The notes beneath the pieces are model-generated. The model was given only the letters and a program-made list of their open reading frames with translations, searched no databases and was not told where the DNA came from. Shown one piece after another: positions 51,244 through 59,834 of a stretch of 64,000 nucleotides of DNA. A program made the position numbers and the translations under genes. The stretch is from Candidatus Viridilinea mediisalina (GTDB taxonomy: Bacteria; Chloroflexota; Chloroflexia; Chloroflexales; Chloroflexaceae): positions 1 to 64,000 of the forward strand of contig NZ_NQWI01000019.1 in NCBI RefSeq assembly GCF_002532535.1. The letters are read 5' to 3'. Position 1 is the stretch's first letter; each line of letters begins with the position of its first letter.

Positions 51244-53625
51244 GTGATGACTATGAACCAATATGCCACCAGAGGATGCCACCTGCGCCCACTCATGAGC
51301 CGGAGGTTGCTATGCATCATGCTGATCTGTGGAGTACTACTGCTGCTTGGGCAACCAGGCAAGCTCCATGCTGAAGAGGTGCTGCTGCTAGAAGCAGAGG
51401 CGGCTTTTAATGGCAATTATACGCCAGGTAGTTGGCTGCCAATTCAGGTGAACCTGAGCAATCAGGGGGTAGCGCGTGAGGTAGTAGTGGTGGCGACGGC
51501 AGGGGGGACTGGGGTACACCATAGCCAAGCCGTGGCGCTACCCGGTGGCGTTGAGGTGCAGTTGACGCTCTATGTCGCTCTAGACCACGAAACCCGGCGG
51601 CTACAGGTGCGTGTCGAGGCCCAAGAGGACGTATTGGCAAGCCAAGTGCTTGAATTGCGGCCCCGTATTGATGAACGTATGCTTGGGTTGTTGGGCGCTC
51701 AAGACCCCCAATTGCGCTTGCCGCGTCGTCAAGACCTGAGCCAACAGCCGTTCAATAGCTTTCTGCTTACCCCCGCAGAGTTTCCGGTTCATATGGCTGG
51801 GCTGAGTAGTCTGGGCTTGCTGTTGGTTCACGATCTGCCCGCAGAGGCGTTGCGGAGCGATCAGCAGCAGGCGCTCTTGGGTTGGGTGCATGCCGGGGGG
51901 CATCTGCTCATTGGTGGTGGGAGTGCAGCCGAACGGACTGCGACCAATTTGCCTGCGGCGCTGCTGCCTGCCACCTTTGGGGCGACAATACGACTTAATC
52001 CCGACCCTCTGGCTGCGTTGGCGGAAGTAGACGCTGGGCCAAGAGCGTTGACCGCGGTGCAGTTGCGCCCTTTGCCCGGCGTCCAGATCAATGGCCCAGA
52101 AACGGCCCCCGCCTGGGTCAGCCATGCAATTGGGCGCGGGCGGGTGACGCAACTCGCCTTTGATCCGGCCCAAACCGCATTGCTTGAGTGGGCCGATGCG
52201 CCCGCCTTCTGGTACCAATTGCTGCGTCCTGCCTTGCTTGTGCGTGGGCCAAATGGCATGCAGACCAGTGTTGATCCGCTGCAAGAGCAGATTCTTACGA
52301 GCAGTCTGACTAGTATGCCAGCGATCCCATTGCCACCTACCGAGCGTATCTTTGCGCTCCTCGCCCTCTACACGATTCTAATTGGCCCTGGTGTGGCGCT
52401 CCTGCTGCGCCGGATTGATCGTCAGGCTTGGGCATGGGTGGTAGTGCCAGTGGTTGCGCTCCTTGTTGGCGCAGGCGTCTTTGGCCTCGCCGTACTCATC
52501 CGCCCCGATGAGCGCCTCGTAAACCAGATCAGTCTGATCGAAGTGTTAGAACCAGGCCAGGCGCGTGTGCGTAGCTTGGTGGGCGTGCTGGTGCCCCAAG
52601 ATCAGCGATTGACCCTCACGCTGAGTGATGATGCCCTCTTACGCCCGGTGCGACCCACCAGTGGAAGCTTTGGCATGATTGAAGGGGTGACGGGTGAACT
52701 ACCCCAGTTTAGCCCCAGGGCCACCCTCGATGCAAAAGCATGGCGGATCCAAGGGCTCATCGCAGATCAACAGCTTGCCTTTGATGCGGTGCATGCTGAG
52801 ATGGTCGTGGTGGATGGTGCCATCCAGCTTACCTTAGAGAACCGTGGTGAGCAGGCGTTGCGTGATGTGGCTGCGGTCTTTGGTGAGTATATCATCAGGC
52901 TTGGCCTTGTTGAGCCGGGCGAACAGCGGGTAGCCCGTTGGCCTACGCAAGCCTTCGGGGGGCCAGCGGCTGATCAGACCTTGAGTACCCTCGTGTTGCG
53001 CGATGAATTGGCGCTTGGACGGCGACCCGGGCAAGCGCCACCACGCGAGTTGCTGGTGCGCGAGGCGTTGATCAATGCGGCAGTTGTACGTAATGCCACC
53101 CTCACCGACGAAGGGCCACTCATCTTCGCATGGTTGGAACGCTCGCCATTGGCAATAGATGTTGCTGGGCCAGCAGCAGTGCAAACGACAAATCTGCTGG
53201 TGATGCGCCCACACATTCATGGCAGCGGCCCGCTCACGCTCCCGCGTGGCTGGCTAAAGCCCGATTGGAGCGCGTTGGAATGGGCGCGCTGCATGGGCGG
53301 TCAGGGTTGGGGCATACCCGCGCAACCAGCGCCGGTCATTGCGCCCTTGCACGTACCCCCAGGCTTGGCACTGCTCCGTGCCGAAGCGTTGACCCTCGTG
53401 CTTACGAGTGAGCGGCGTTGGCCCAATGCAGGGGTAACGACTGAACTCTATGATTGGGCGCAAGCGCGCTGGGTCGAGCAGGACTTTGAGGGGCCGGGGG
53501 AATTGCGCGTCAATTCGCCCGAAACCTACCTGCGCAACGGTCAACTGCTCGTCCGTCTCGATGGTCGCATTGGCGAAGCAACTTGCCTCTATCTCAGCGC
53601 ACAGCTTGAAGGAACGTTGCCATGA
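51244..53625 (+). CDS. Large secreted/anchored protein of unknown function, partner of ABC-2 permease
   Basis: 793 residues. GTG 51244, ATG 51247 and later Met codons are all possible starts. A signal peptide (LLCIMLICGVLLLLGQPGKLHA) precedes a strand-rich outer region, then an alpha/beta region (~180-330) with LLVHDLPAEALRSDQQQALLGWVHAGGHLLIGGG. This part resembles the glutamine-amidotransferase-like fold in proteins beside gliding-type ABC transporters. Two membrane helices (~375-425) and a second strand-rich outer region follow. It overlaps the permease start by ATGA. I do not assign a family. Confidence 0.75.
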   Translation: MMTMNQYATRGCHLRPLMSRRLLCIMLICGVLLLLGQPGKLHAEEVLLLEAEAAFNGNYTPGSWLPIQVNLSNQGVAREVVVVATAGGTGVHHSQAVALPGGVEVQLTLYVALDHETRRLQVRVEAQEDVLASQVLELRPRIDERMLGLLGAQDPQLRLPRRQDLSQQPFNSFLLTPAEFPVHMAGLSSLGLLLVHDLPAEALRSDQQQALLGWVHAGGHLLIGGGSAAERTATNLPAALLPATFGATIRLNPDPLAALAEVDAGPRALTAVQLRPLPGVQINGPETAPAWVSHAIGRGRVTQLAFDPAQTALLEWADAPAFWYQLLRPALLVRGPNGMQTSVDPLQEQILTSSLTSMPAIPLPPTERIFALLALYTILIGPGVALLLRRIDRQAWAWVVVPVVALLVGAGVFGLAVLIRPDERLVNQISLIEVLEPGQARVRSLVGVLVPQDQRLTLTLSDDALLRPVRPTSGSFGMIEGVTGELPQFSPRATLDAKAWRIQGLIADQQLAFDAVHAEMVVVDGAIQLTLENRGEQALRDVAAVFGEYIIRLGLVEPGEQRVARWPTQAFGGPAADQTLSTLVLRDELALGRRPGQAPPRELLVREALINAAVVRNATLTDEGPLIFAWLERSPLAIDVAGPAAVQTTNLLVMRPHIHGSGPLTLPRGWLKPDWSALEWARCMGGQGWGIPAQPAPVIAPLHVPPGLALLRAEALTLVLTSERRWPNAGVTTELYDWAQARWVEQDFEGPGELRVNSPETYLRNGQLLVRLDGRIGEATCLYLSAQLEGTLP

Positions 53626-54611
53626 AGCGCTTGGCCATGCCAATTCTTTTTAAGGAATTTGCCGTGCAGATGCGCGGTAGCCGGGTGGCACTGCTGCTGG
53701 CGATCTACGTGGGCCTGAGTAGCATCACAGCTCGCCTGCTCTACGGGGTGCTGGTCAGCCAACTGGATCGCGGCGCACCGCTGTTGAGCGCCCAAATAGG
53801 CCAGGTGTTGTTTATTGGCTTGAGCTTGGGCTTGCAGTTACTCACCATCTTCTTGGCACCTGCCTTGACCTTGCATGCCATCAGTAGCGAGTATGAACGG
53901 GGTACGGCACTGATCCTGCAAACAACGCCGATTACACCGTTGCAACTGGTGACCGGGAAACTCGTTGCAGCATTGAGCCTCTTGCTGCTCTTGCTGCTCG
54001 CCGTTGCACCAGTCTTCAGTGTCGTCTTCTTGTTTGGCGGGGTTACCATCGCCGACCTTGGACGCATGGGCGGATTGTTGCTGCTAACGGCGTTCACCGG
54101 CTGCATGTTGGGCCTCTGCTGCTCTGCGGCCACACGCCAGACCTACAGTGCTACGCTGCTCTGCTATGCTTTGCTCGTCTGTCTTGTGGGGGGAACCTTA
54201 CTCGCCGCCAACATCTGGTCGTTGCTCAACGCCATGCGAGCGGCACCCGCGTACTACGTCGTAGCCAACCCGCTCTCGGCAATGGCGGCAGCCCTCGTCC
54301 CGGCCCGGCCACCGACCGATGCGTTCGTTGGCGGACTACGGCCACTGGTCTTGTTGAGCCTCTTAACCCGTGGTGCGCTTGAGACGGGCGCATTGGGGGG
54401 AACGTTGCCGCTCCACCGCGCCACCGCCGTCCTCTACGGTGCTATTTCACTCGTCCTCTTCTGGTTCACGCTCCACCTCGCGGCCCCCCGTCGGCGCTGG
54501 CGGCTGACAAAGGTTGACGCGGCGCTCTGCATGGTGTTGTTGGGCTATTTAGTATTAGTCTATGGCGCACGCGAGTGGTGGTTGGTGGGGTTGGGAATTG
54601 GCGGGGCGTAG
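53622..54611 (+). CDS. ABC-2-type transporter permease
   Basis: 329 residues from ATG 53622 (ATGA overlap). The amphipathic N-terminus (LFKEFAVQMRGSRVALLLAIYVGL), SSEYERGTALILQTTPITPLQLVTGKLVAALSLLLLLLL and six or more helices are typical of ABC-2 permeases. No ATP-binding subunit lies within the window next to it. The stop is only 1 bp from that of the convergent gene. Confidence 0.88.
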   Translation: MKRLAMPILFKEFAVQMRGSRVALLLAIYVGLSSITARLLYGVLVSQLDRGAPLLSAQIGQVLFIGLSLGLQLLTIFLAPALTLHAISSEYERGTALILQTTPITPLQLVTGKLVAALSLLLLLLLAVAPVFSVVFLFGGVTIADLGRMGGLLLLTAFTGCMLGLCCSAATRQTYSATLLCYALLVCLVGGTLLAANIWSLLNAMRAAPAYYVVANPLSAMAAALVPARPPTDAFVGGLRPLVLLSLLTRGALETGALGGTLPLHRATAVLYGAISLVLFWFTLHLAAPRRRWRLTKVDAALCMVLLGYLVLVYGAREWWLVGLGIGGA

Positions 54612-54612
54612 C

Positions 54613-56172
54613 CTACCCCACCACTAAAATAAAAAGGGCCCATGCCACAAAATAGGCTGTGATAGCAAACAGAAGCGGCAAGATGCCAAAGCGCTGGCTG
54701 AGCCGCCAGATGGTGGCGAAGAGGAGCGCAACGGGAATGCTCAAGACGAGGGCGGTGCCGCTGATGGCATAGACATTGGTTGGATGGGGGCCAGTGAGCA
54801 GACTGGTCACGATCGTCTGGCGATCAAGGCCAACATAGGGGCGTGGGCTGAACCAGGCTAGTGGGTCGCGTACAAGGTGCAGGAGAGCCTCATACTGCCA
54901 CGCAAGGCCGAGTGGCTGGCCCTGAAAGTATGCTGCTGGTTCGATCCATCCTTCAGTAATGCGTTCTACCACATAGAGTAGTGTAAACTGGTGAATAACT
55001 AGGACTATTGCGCCTACTCCAAGGGCGATATTCCACATGCGCGCTTGGGGTAGGCGTTGCAGCAAGGCGATGAGTCCAAGCACCAAGAATGGCAAGAGTT
55101 CGATAAAGTAGCGTGCGCCAAAACCGCCGCCGCTGTACCAATCACGGCGATAGCCAATCAATACCAACTGCATAGTGATGATGAGGATGGCGGCAAGACG
55201 CACGCGCCAAGCGGGAATGAAGAAGATGCCAAGCATGCCCAAGATAACGAGAGGCGACCAGTAGAGGAGACCGCGATTGGTGTGAAAGAAGATATGGAGA
55301 AGATTGGTTGGTAGCCAACTAGCAACAAACGAACCACCATCCTGCGGTAGCATGAAAAAAGTGCCGTGGAGGCGATACCATAAAGCAAGTTGCGGGGTGA
55401 GTAGTAGGCCAAAGATGGTCAGCATGATGCCAATCTGACGTACCACTGGCCAAGTTTCGCGTAGGGAGCGCTGTTTGATTGCAGGGAAGAGGTAGGCGGC
55501 AAAATAGATCGCGGGCAGAACCCCCATCAGAATGCCATTCCAGCGCGTCAGAAAACAGAGGACTAAGCCGACTCCAAAGATGGCGCCGCTCCAGCTATGC
55601 AGCGGCGCTTGTGAGCGCGTGAGATGCATAAAGCCGAGGAGCATACCCGCTGCGGCGGCGAGGCCGGTCGTGTGGGCCATCAACGGCTGACGGAACATGT
55701 AGAAGAAGAGGGGTGTTGCCCCTAAGCAGAGCAGAGTGATGAGTAGCGCTTGGTGCGGCCTTGTATAGTAGCGACAAATTTGATAGAGCAAGCCGAGACC
55801 AACCATCCCAAAAGCGAGCGAACTCACTGTTACAAAAGCGATGTAGAGGAAGCTGAAACCATCCGCATGCGCCGGATTGATCAGTAGCGTAAGGCCATGC
55901 GCTAGTAAGAAGAAGGGTGACCAGAGTAAGCTTGGCCCAAGCGGCCAGAGGCTGTGCTGTAGCCCATTACGGGTATAGGGTAGCTCGAACTGCCCAGTTT
56001 TGGTCTCGTTGCGAAAATCGAGATCACCATCAATGATTGGCGAACGAATATGCGCATAGTAAAATGAAGGATCCCACGACCAGTTGTCGGTTGGGCCAAA
56101 GAAGAGAGCCATGAACAGTATGCCGCACAACATTGTGGCTATGGCTTGAAGAGGCTTTGATTGTAGCGTCAT
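54613..56172 (-). CDS. GT-C-like polytopic membrane protein
   Basis: 519 residues with about 12 membrane helices. The first outer loop has an acidic pair (IDGDLDFRNET) after SWDPSFYYAHIRSPI, as in GT39/PMT-like sugar transferases. HTNRGLLYWSPLVILGMLGIF and YSGGGFGARYFIELLPFLVLG are also typical. It probably moves a sugar from a polyprenyl phosphate on the outer face. Separated by 35 bp from the next upstream membrane gene on the same strand. Confidence 0.82.
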   Translation of the reverse strand: MTLQSKPLQAIATMLCGILFMALFFGPTDNWSWDPSFYYAHIRSPIIDGDLDFRNETKTGQFELPYTRNGLQHSLWPLGPSLLWSPFFLLAHGLTLLINPAHADGFSFLYIAFVTVSSLAFGMVGLGLLYQICRYYTRPHQALLITLLCLGATPLFFYMFRQPLMAHTTGLAAAAGMLLGFMHLTRSQAPLHSWSGAIFGVGLVLCFLTRWNGILMGVLPAIYFAAYLFPAIKQRSLRETWPVVRQIGIMLTIFGLLLTPQLALWYRLHGTFFMLPQDGGSFVASWLPTNLLHIFFHTNRGLLYWSPLVILGMLGIFFIPAWRVRLAAILIITMQLVLIGYRRDWYSGGGFGARYFIELLPFLVLGLIALLQRLPQARMWNIALGVGAIVLVIHQFTLLYVVERITEGWIEPAAYFQGQPLGLAWQYEALLHLVRDPLAWFSPRPYVGLDRQTIVTSLLTGPHPTNVYAISGTALVLSIPVALLFATIWRLSQRFGILPLLFAITAYFVAWALFILVVG

Positions 56173-56207
56173 ATTTAGTGAAGATAAACCGGATGATGGG
56201 TATTATG

Positions 56208-58712
56208 TTACACTTCCTCCACCCCCACCACCACCACGCCCCCCAGATCGTACACCACCCGAAAACCTGTACGCCCTTCAAACATGCTGCGTTCCAAGGG
56301 GCCGCGCCCATCCACCAGGTAGATGTGGGTGATACCTTCGCTTGCAATTAACTCAAAGATGGCTTGCTCTTGCCCAGGGGTGTAGGTGATCATCGTGTCG
56401 TTGATGGCGTTGATGTGCTGTACGTAGGCCGCATCGCCATAGGTAAAGACGACGGGTGGCGCACTGACCCAGCGCTCGGCTAGGGGCATGAGCCACCAGC
56501 CTGCGTCGGCGCCTCGGCGCGCCGTTGGTAGCCACGGCGCAGCATTGACCAAGAAGCGGGCGTCAGTTGGGGTGTGCTGTTTGGCCCATGTGATCGCTGC
56601 CCGTTCCGCTGGGCTGCCGAAGACCGTGGCGCGATTAATGATGCTGGCTTGCATGGCGTGGAGGCCCCAAGCTCCGCTGCCGATGATGCTGATGAGCAGC
56701 ACGATTGGCCCGAGACGGCCCAGTTTGGCGCTGTGACGCTCGTAAAGCATGACCACCCCGCCGCTGATCAGGATGGCCATGGGCACAAAGAGGCTGATGA
56801 CCACGACGTCGTTGGGAATGAGCCAGAGGTAGGGCAGTTGTACCAGTTGTGGGTTGAAGAGCAGCATGCCGCCACCAATCATGATCAGGCTGACGCGGCG
56901 CGTGCTGAGCAGCAGCAGGCCCAAAGCGGGCATGAGGTAGGTCAAGAGCCAGGGGTTGGCCATGATGAGCATGAAGCCTACCCAGAGCAAGATGCTGCCG
57001 GTGGCTACGCTGCGCCGCCATAGGCCGAGCCAAGCCCCAAGCAGCGCAAGAGCAACCAAGAGGTAGTTGGCACCAACCCAGAGTAGGCCGCTGTTGAAGG
57101 CGTTGTAGCTGCCTCCACCAGCCAGCCCCCCTTCACTGCTCACCGCAGGCACCAAGGTGCGTTGCAGCAGCAGCCAGAGCCACGGCAGCGTGAGCATGAT
57201 GGCGCTACCTGCGGTAGCAAGCATATAGAGTAGTGGCCTACTCAGGTTGCGCCAGGCTTGGCCCACCATCCAGACCAGTGTGAGGGCTGCGAGCAGGGCG
57301 AGGGCGAAGAGCAGGATGCGGAAATGTACCAAGCTCAACCCGGCCAAGATGAGGCCGCCGAGCAGCCAGGGGGAGGCGAAGGGGCTGGCTCTCTCCTGCG
57401 TGGTTCTTGAGGTAGAGTATTGCAGAGATAGAGAGTGTTTAACCACAGAGGCACAGAGGACACCGAGGATGTTTGTGTGAGCTTGCTCACGGTTGTCTGC
57501 CTGTCCCTCTAAAAAATCGTTAGCGCGAAAAAGTCCTGGACCGCGTCGCGTGGCTTCGACAGGCTCAGCCAGCGGCGCGGTGGCATCGACAGGCTCAGCC
57601 AGCGGCGCGGTGGCTGAGCTTGTCGAAGCCACCGCGAGGTCGCCTGCCAACCCAAGGCTTTTTCGCGCTAACAAAAAATCTCTGTGTTCTCTGTGCCTCT
57701 GTGGTGCATCGCTCTGTATCTCGCCTTGTTCAGGGATGATGCCTCTTGATTGGAAAGCTCTAGCCTTGGAAGCCTTCTCCAACCCCCAACTCCACGCTAT
57801 CGCCAGCCCGGGCAGCATCAGCAGGCCGGTGAGTTGGGTGTAGCGCCCCCACGAGAGGTAGTAGGCGGGCATGAGGGAGATGCAGCCGACGATGAGCGCC
57901 GCAAGCGGTGCGGCTAGGGGGCGTCGCCACATGTGGTAGGCCAGTGCCGCGACGGTGAGCGCTTGCAGGGCGTTGAGCAGTTGCCCGCTGATCAGCATGG
58001 TCTCAAGGATGTCGAGGCCGCTGATGCGCAACAGGTTGGCAATGAAGACGTGGTAGCCCCAGTGGTAGGGCAGGTCTTCTACGGGTAGGTAGGGTTGCAA
58101 TGAAGTCGGGGCGCTGCCTGTTTCAGCGGCGATGCGGATGAGCAGCGCGTGGTGTACCGAATCAACCCAGGGCGGGAAGGTGAGGCTGCTGATGTCATGC
58201 AGCCGCGCTCCAATGGTGATCAGCACAATGACTATGGTTATACCATTTACGATTGTAGATTGCCGATTGCCGAATGCCGAACATGGCGTCCCAATAGGCT
58301 TTCGCGTTCTTGATAATGCGGCATGTTCAGGGGTAATTGGTGTTAGCAGGGTGTCCCAAGTATCCCTATGCGGACTCCAGGGGACAGCGAGGTCGCGCCA
58401 AGCGGCTACGAGGGCACCGGCGCTCATGAGGCCGCAGCCGAGCCAGAGGGCGCTGGTGCTGAGGCTCAGGCCAGTCGCCCAGAGCCATTGGTAGAGTAGG
58501 GCGTTGAGGCTGAGGCTGAGGGCAAGCCAGACGGCGCTACGCACGAGTAGTGGCGGGCGCGTCGCTGGGAGCAGCCGTTCCACAAGGTAGCCTGGTACAA
58601 AGAGGAGCAGCAGGCAGAGGAATATTAGGCGTAGGCTGGGATCGGCGAGTGCGCCTACAAGTGCAATGCCGCTGCCTACAAGCAACAGGCGTTGGCATGG
58701 TGAGGTGTGCAT
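56208..58712 (-). CDS. GT-C-like membrane protein carrying in-frame mobile-element insertions
   Basis: 834 codons from ATG 58712. The host protein has about 13 helices and the motifs PWVDSVHHALLIR, LPYHWGYHVFIANL and AYYLSWGRYTQLTG, shared with the gene at 44072. Two foreign segments are read in frame. One is MITE E7 (58241-58342 plus TTA duplication, 35 codons), giving AALSRTRKPIGTPCSAFGNRQ. The other is a ~100-codon block from a family D repeat split by element C (57441-57706), giving DAPQRHREHRDF, then Ala/Glu/Thr repeats (EPVDATAPLAEPVEAT). The frame stays open throughout. The block lies in a loop between helices. Whether the product is functional cannot be told. Confidence 0.8.
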   Translation of the reverse strand: MHTSPCQRLLLVGSGIALVGALADPSLRLIFLCLLLLFVPGYLVERLLPATRPPLLVRSAVWLALSLSLNALLYQWLWATGLSLSTSALWLGCGLMSAGALVAAWRDLAVPWSPHRDTWDTLLTPITPEHAALSRTRKPIGTPCSAFGNRQSTIVNGITIVIVLITIGARLHDISSLTFPPWVDSVHHALLIRIAAETGSAPTSLQPYLPVEDLPYHWGYHVFIANLLRISGLDILETMLISGQLLNALQALTVAALAYHMWRRPLAAPLAALIVGCISLMPAYYLSWGRYTQLTGLLMLPGLAIAWSWGLEKASKARAFQSRGIIPEQGEIQSDAPQRHREHRDFLLARKSLGLAGDLAVASTSSATAPLAEPVDATAPLAEPVEATRRGPGLFRANDFLEGQADNREQAHTNILGVLCASVVKHSLSLQYSTSRTTQERASPFASPWLLGGLILAGLSLVHFRILLFALALLAALTLVWMVGQAWRNLSRPLLYMLATAGSAIMLTLPWLWLLLQRTLVPAVSSEGGLAGGGSYNAFNSGLLWVGANYLLVALALLGAWLGLWRRSVATGSILLWVGFMLIMANPWLLTYLMPALGLLLLSTRRVSLIMIGGGMLLFNPQLVQLPYLWLIPNDVVVISLFVPMAILISGGVVMLYERHSAKLGRLGPIVLLISIIGSGAWGLHAMQASIINRATVFGSPAERAAITWAKQHTPTDARFLVNAAPWLPTARRGADAGWWLMPLAERWVSAPPVVFTYGDAAYVQHINAINDTMITYTPGQEQAIFELIASEGITHIYLVDGRGPLERSMFEGRTGFRVVYDLGGVVVVGVEEV
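57441..57706. repeat. Family D element, copy D4, split by element C
   Basis: Left arm AACCACAGAGGCACAGAGG at 57441 and right arm CTCTGTGCCTCTGTGGTG ending at 57706. Element C sits between the arms. Confidence 0.8.
57519..57672. mobile_element. Family C element, complete, 15-bp TIR and 8-bp duplication
   Basis: GTTAGCGCGAAAAAG at 57519-57533 is exactly inverted at 57658-57672. AAAAAATC directly flanks both ends (57511-57518 and 57673-57680). The interior has repeated GGCTTCGACAGGCTCAGCC motifs in both orientations. Confidence 0.85.
58241..58342. mobile_element. MITE family E, copy E7, inside a coding frame
   Basis: 102 bp from TACCATTTACG to TAATTGGTG, flanked by direct TTA at 58238-58240 and 58343-58345. 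Element plus duplication is 105 bp, so the frame of the host gene is kept. Confidence 0.88.
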
Positions 58713-58736
58713 TGGCTCTTGGTGGCGTTGCTGTTA

Positions 58737-58838
58737 TGCCATTTCAGATTGTAGATTGTAGATTGTAGATTGTAGATTGCCGAACATGGTGTCCCAATGA
58801 GCTTTCGCGTTCTTGATAATGCGCATGTTTAATGGTCA
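58737..58838. mobile_element. MITE family E, copy E8
   Basis: Starts TGCCATTTCAGATTGTAG after TTA, with four 7-bp units. The right end is degenerate (AATGGTCAT). It fills the gap between the GT-C-like gene and the nuclease-like gene, just beyond the latter's stop. Confidence 0.75.
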
Positions 58839-58844
58839 TTCGCA

Positions 58845-59765
58845 TTATGCCAAGCCATACCTCTGCATAAACAGGCCCAGCCAATCCTCATGGCGACCCG
58901 TCGCACGAATGGCGGCGACTAGCTGCTGTACGCTGATCGCGGTGACACGCTGGCGCATCTCTGCGGGCAGTTTGGCCTGCAACAACGGGAAGAGGCTGAG
59001 CGGCGCACCCATAAAGACCGGGCTGCGCTCATCGTGGAGCAGCACAAAGTTACCGCCGTAGTAGAGCGCAAAGAGCAGTTCGCGGAAGAATTGGTAGTTG
59101 CATGTCAGGGGGCACTGCTCACCTCCGCGCAGGGCGTCGGTCAGCAGACCATGCTCCTCCATGCGCTGCCAATAGAGGTAGCCCTTTTCGTATAGCTTGC
59201 ACTGCATGAGATCGCCCAGCGGATTGTTGCCATCAACCGTGCACTCGCCATTGGCAAAGAGGCCGCAATTGCCAAAGCCGCCCTCGGTCAGTTTCACCTC
59301 TACACAGATCGGTCCGCAGTCGGCGGGAGCGCCGTTGATGACGAGATCGATTGAGGTTGGTTGGCCACGCTGTTCATTGAAGACAACGCGGTTCTCGACT
59401 TCAAGCGCGGCCTGCGGCTGGCGCGGCCACGGCAGGCCCGCCGCCGTCACTACCGCCTCCAGTGGCGCGAGGTCGTTGCGTGCCAGCAGCGGGCCAAGCA
59501 GGTTGAAGGCCATGGCTTGGCTACTCGCCCCATTGCCAACATCGCGGTGGAGCGCAAAGGAGCAGCGCCGCCCGGCGTTGGCATCAGCAAGCTCTTGGGC
59601 AATATAGGCGCGCACTTCGGGCAGAATCAGATTGTGTTGCCAATCGGTATCGCTCGCCAGCCGATGGGGATACTTGGGATCGGTCGGTAGCCCGTGGCGA
59701 GTAAACCAAGCAACGGTAGCCGCACGCACTTCGGTACTGAGATTTTGTAGTGATGGGTAGGGCAT
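58845..59765 (-). CDS. PD-(D/E)XK nuclease-like protein
   Basis: 306 residues. A central block has SSQAMAFNLLGPL, then EVENRVVFNEQRGQPTSIDLVI and ICVEVKLTEGGFGNCG. The conserved Glu, the Asp of SIDL and the ExK of VEVK form a PD-(D/E)XK site. The pattern resembles PGN_0703-type restriction-like nucleases. No methyltransferase or other partner is adjacent, so it may be an orphan defence or repair nuclease. It sits between repeat E8 and the MazG gene. Confidence 0.72.
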   Translation of the reverse strand: MPYPSLQNLSTEVRAATVAWFTRHGLPTDPKYPHRLASDTDWQHNLILPEVRAYIAQELADANAGRRCSFALHRDVGNGASSQAMAFNLLGPLLARNDLAPLEAVVTAAGLPWPRQPQAALEVENRVVFNEQRGQPTSIDLVINGAPADCGPICVEVKLTEGGFGNCGLFANGECTVDGNNPLGDLMQCKLYEKGYLYWQRMEEHGLLTDALRGGEQCPLTCNYQFFRELLFALYYGGNFVLLHDERSPVFMGAPLSLFPLLQAKLPAEMRQRVTAISVQQLVAAIRATGRHEDWLGLFMQRYGLA

Positions 59766-59792
59766 GACTCTCTTCCCTTCGGATTCTGGAAG

Positions 59793-59826
59793 AATGGGAG
59801 GGAACCAGGTTCCCTCCCATTCCCTC
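59793..59826 (-). terminator. Hairpin between MazG and nuclease-like genes
   Basis: AATGGGAGGGAACC pairs with GGTTCCCTCCCATT around a short loop. There is no T-run. Similar to 48546-48571. Confidence 0.45.
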
Positions 59827-59834
59827 TCGCTATG

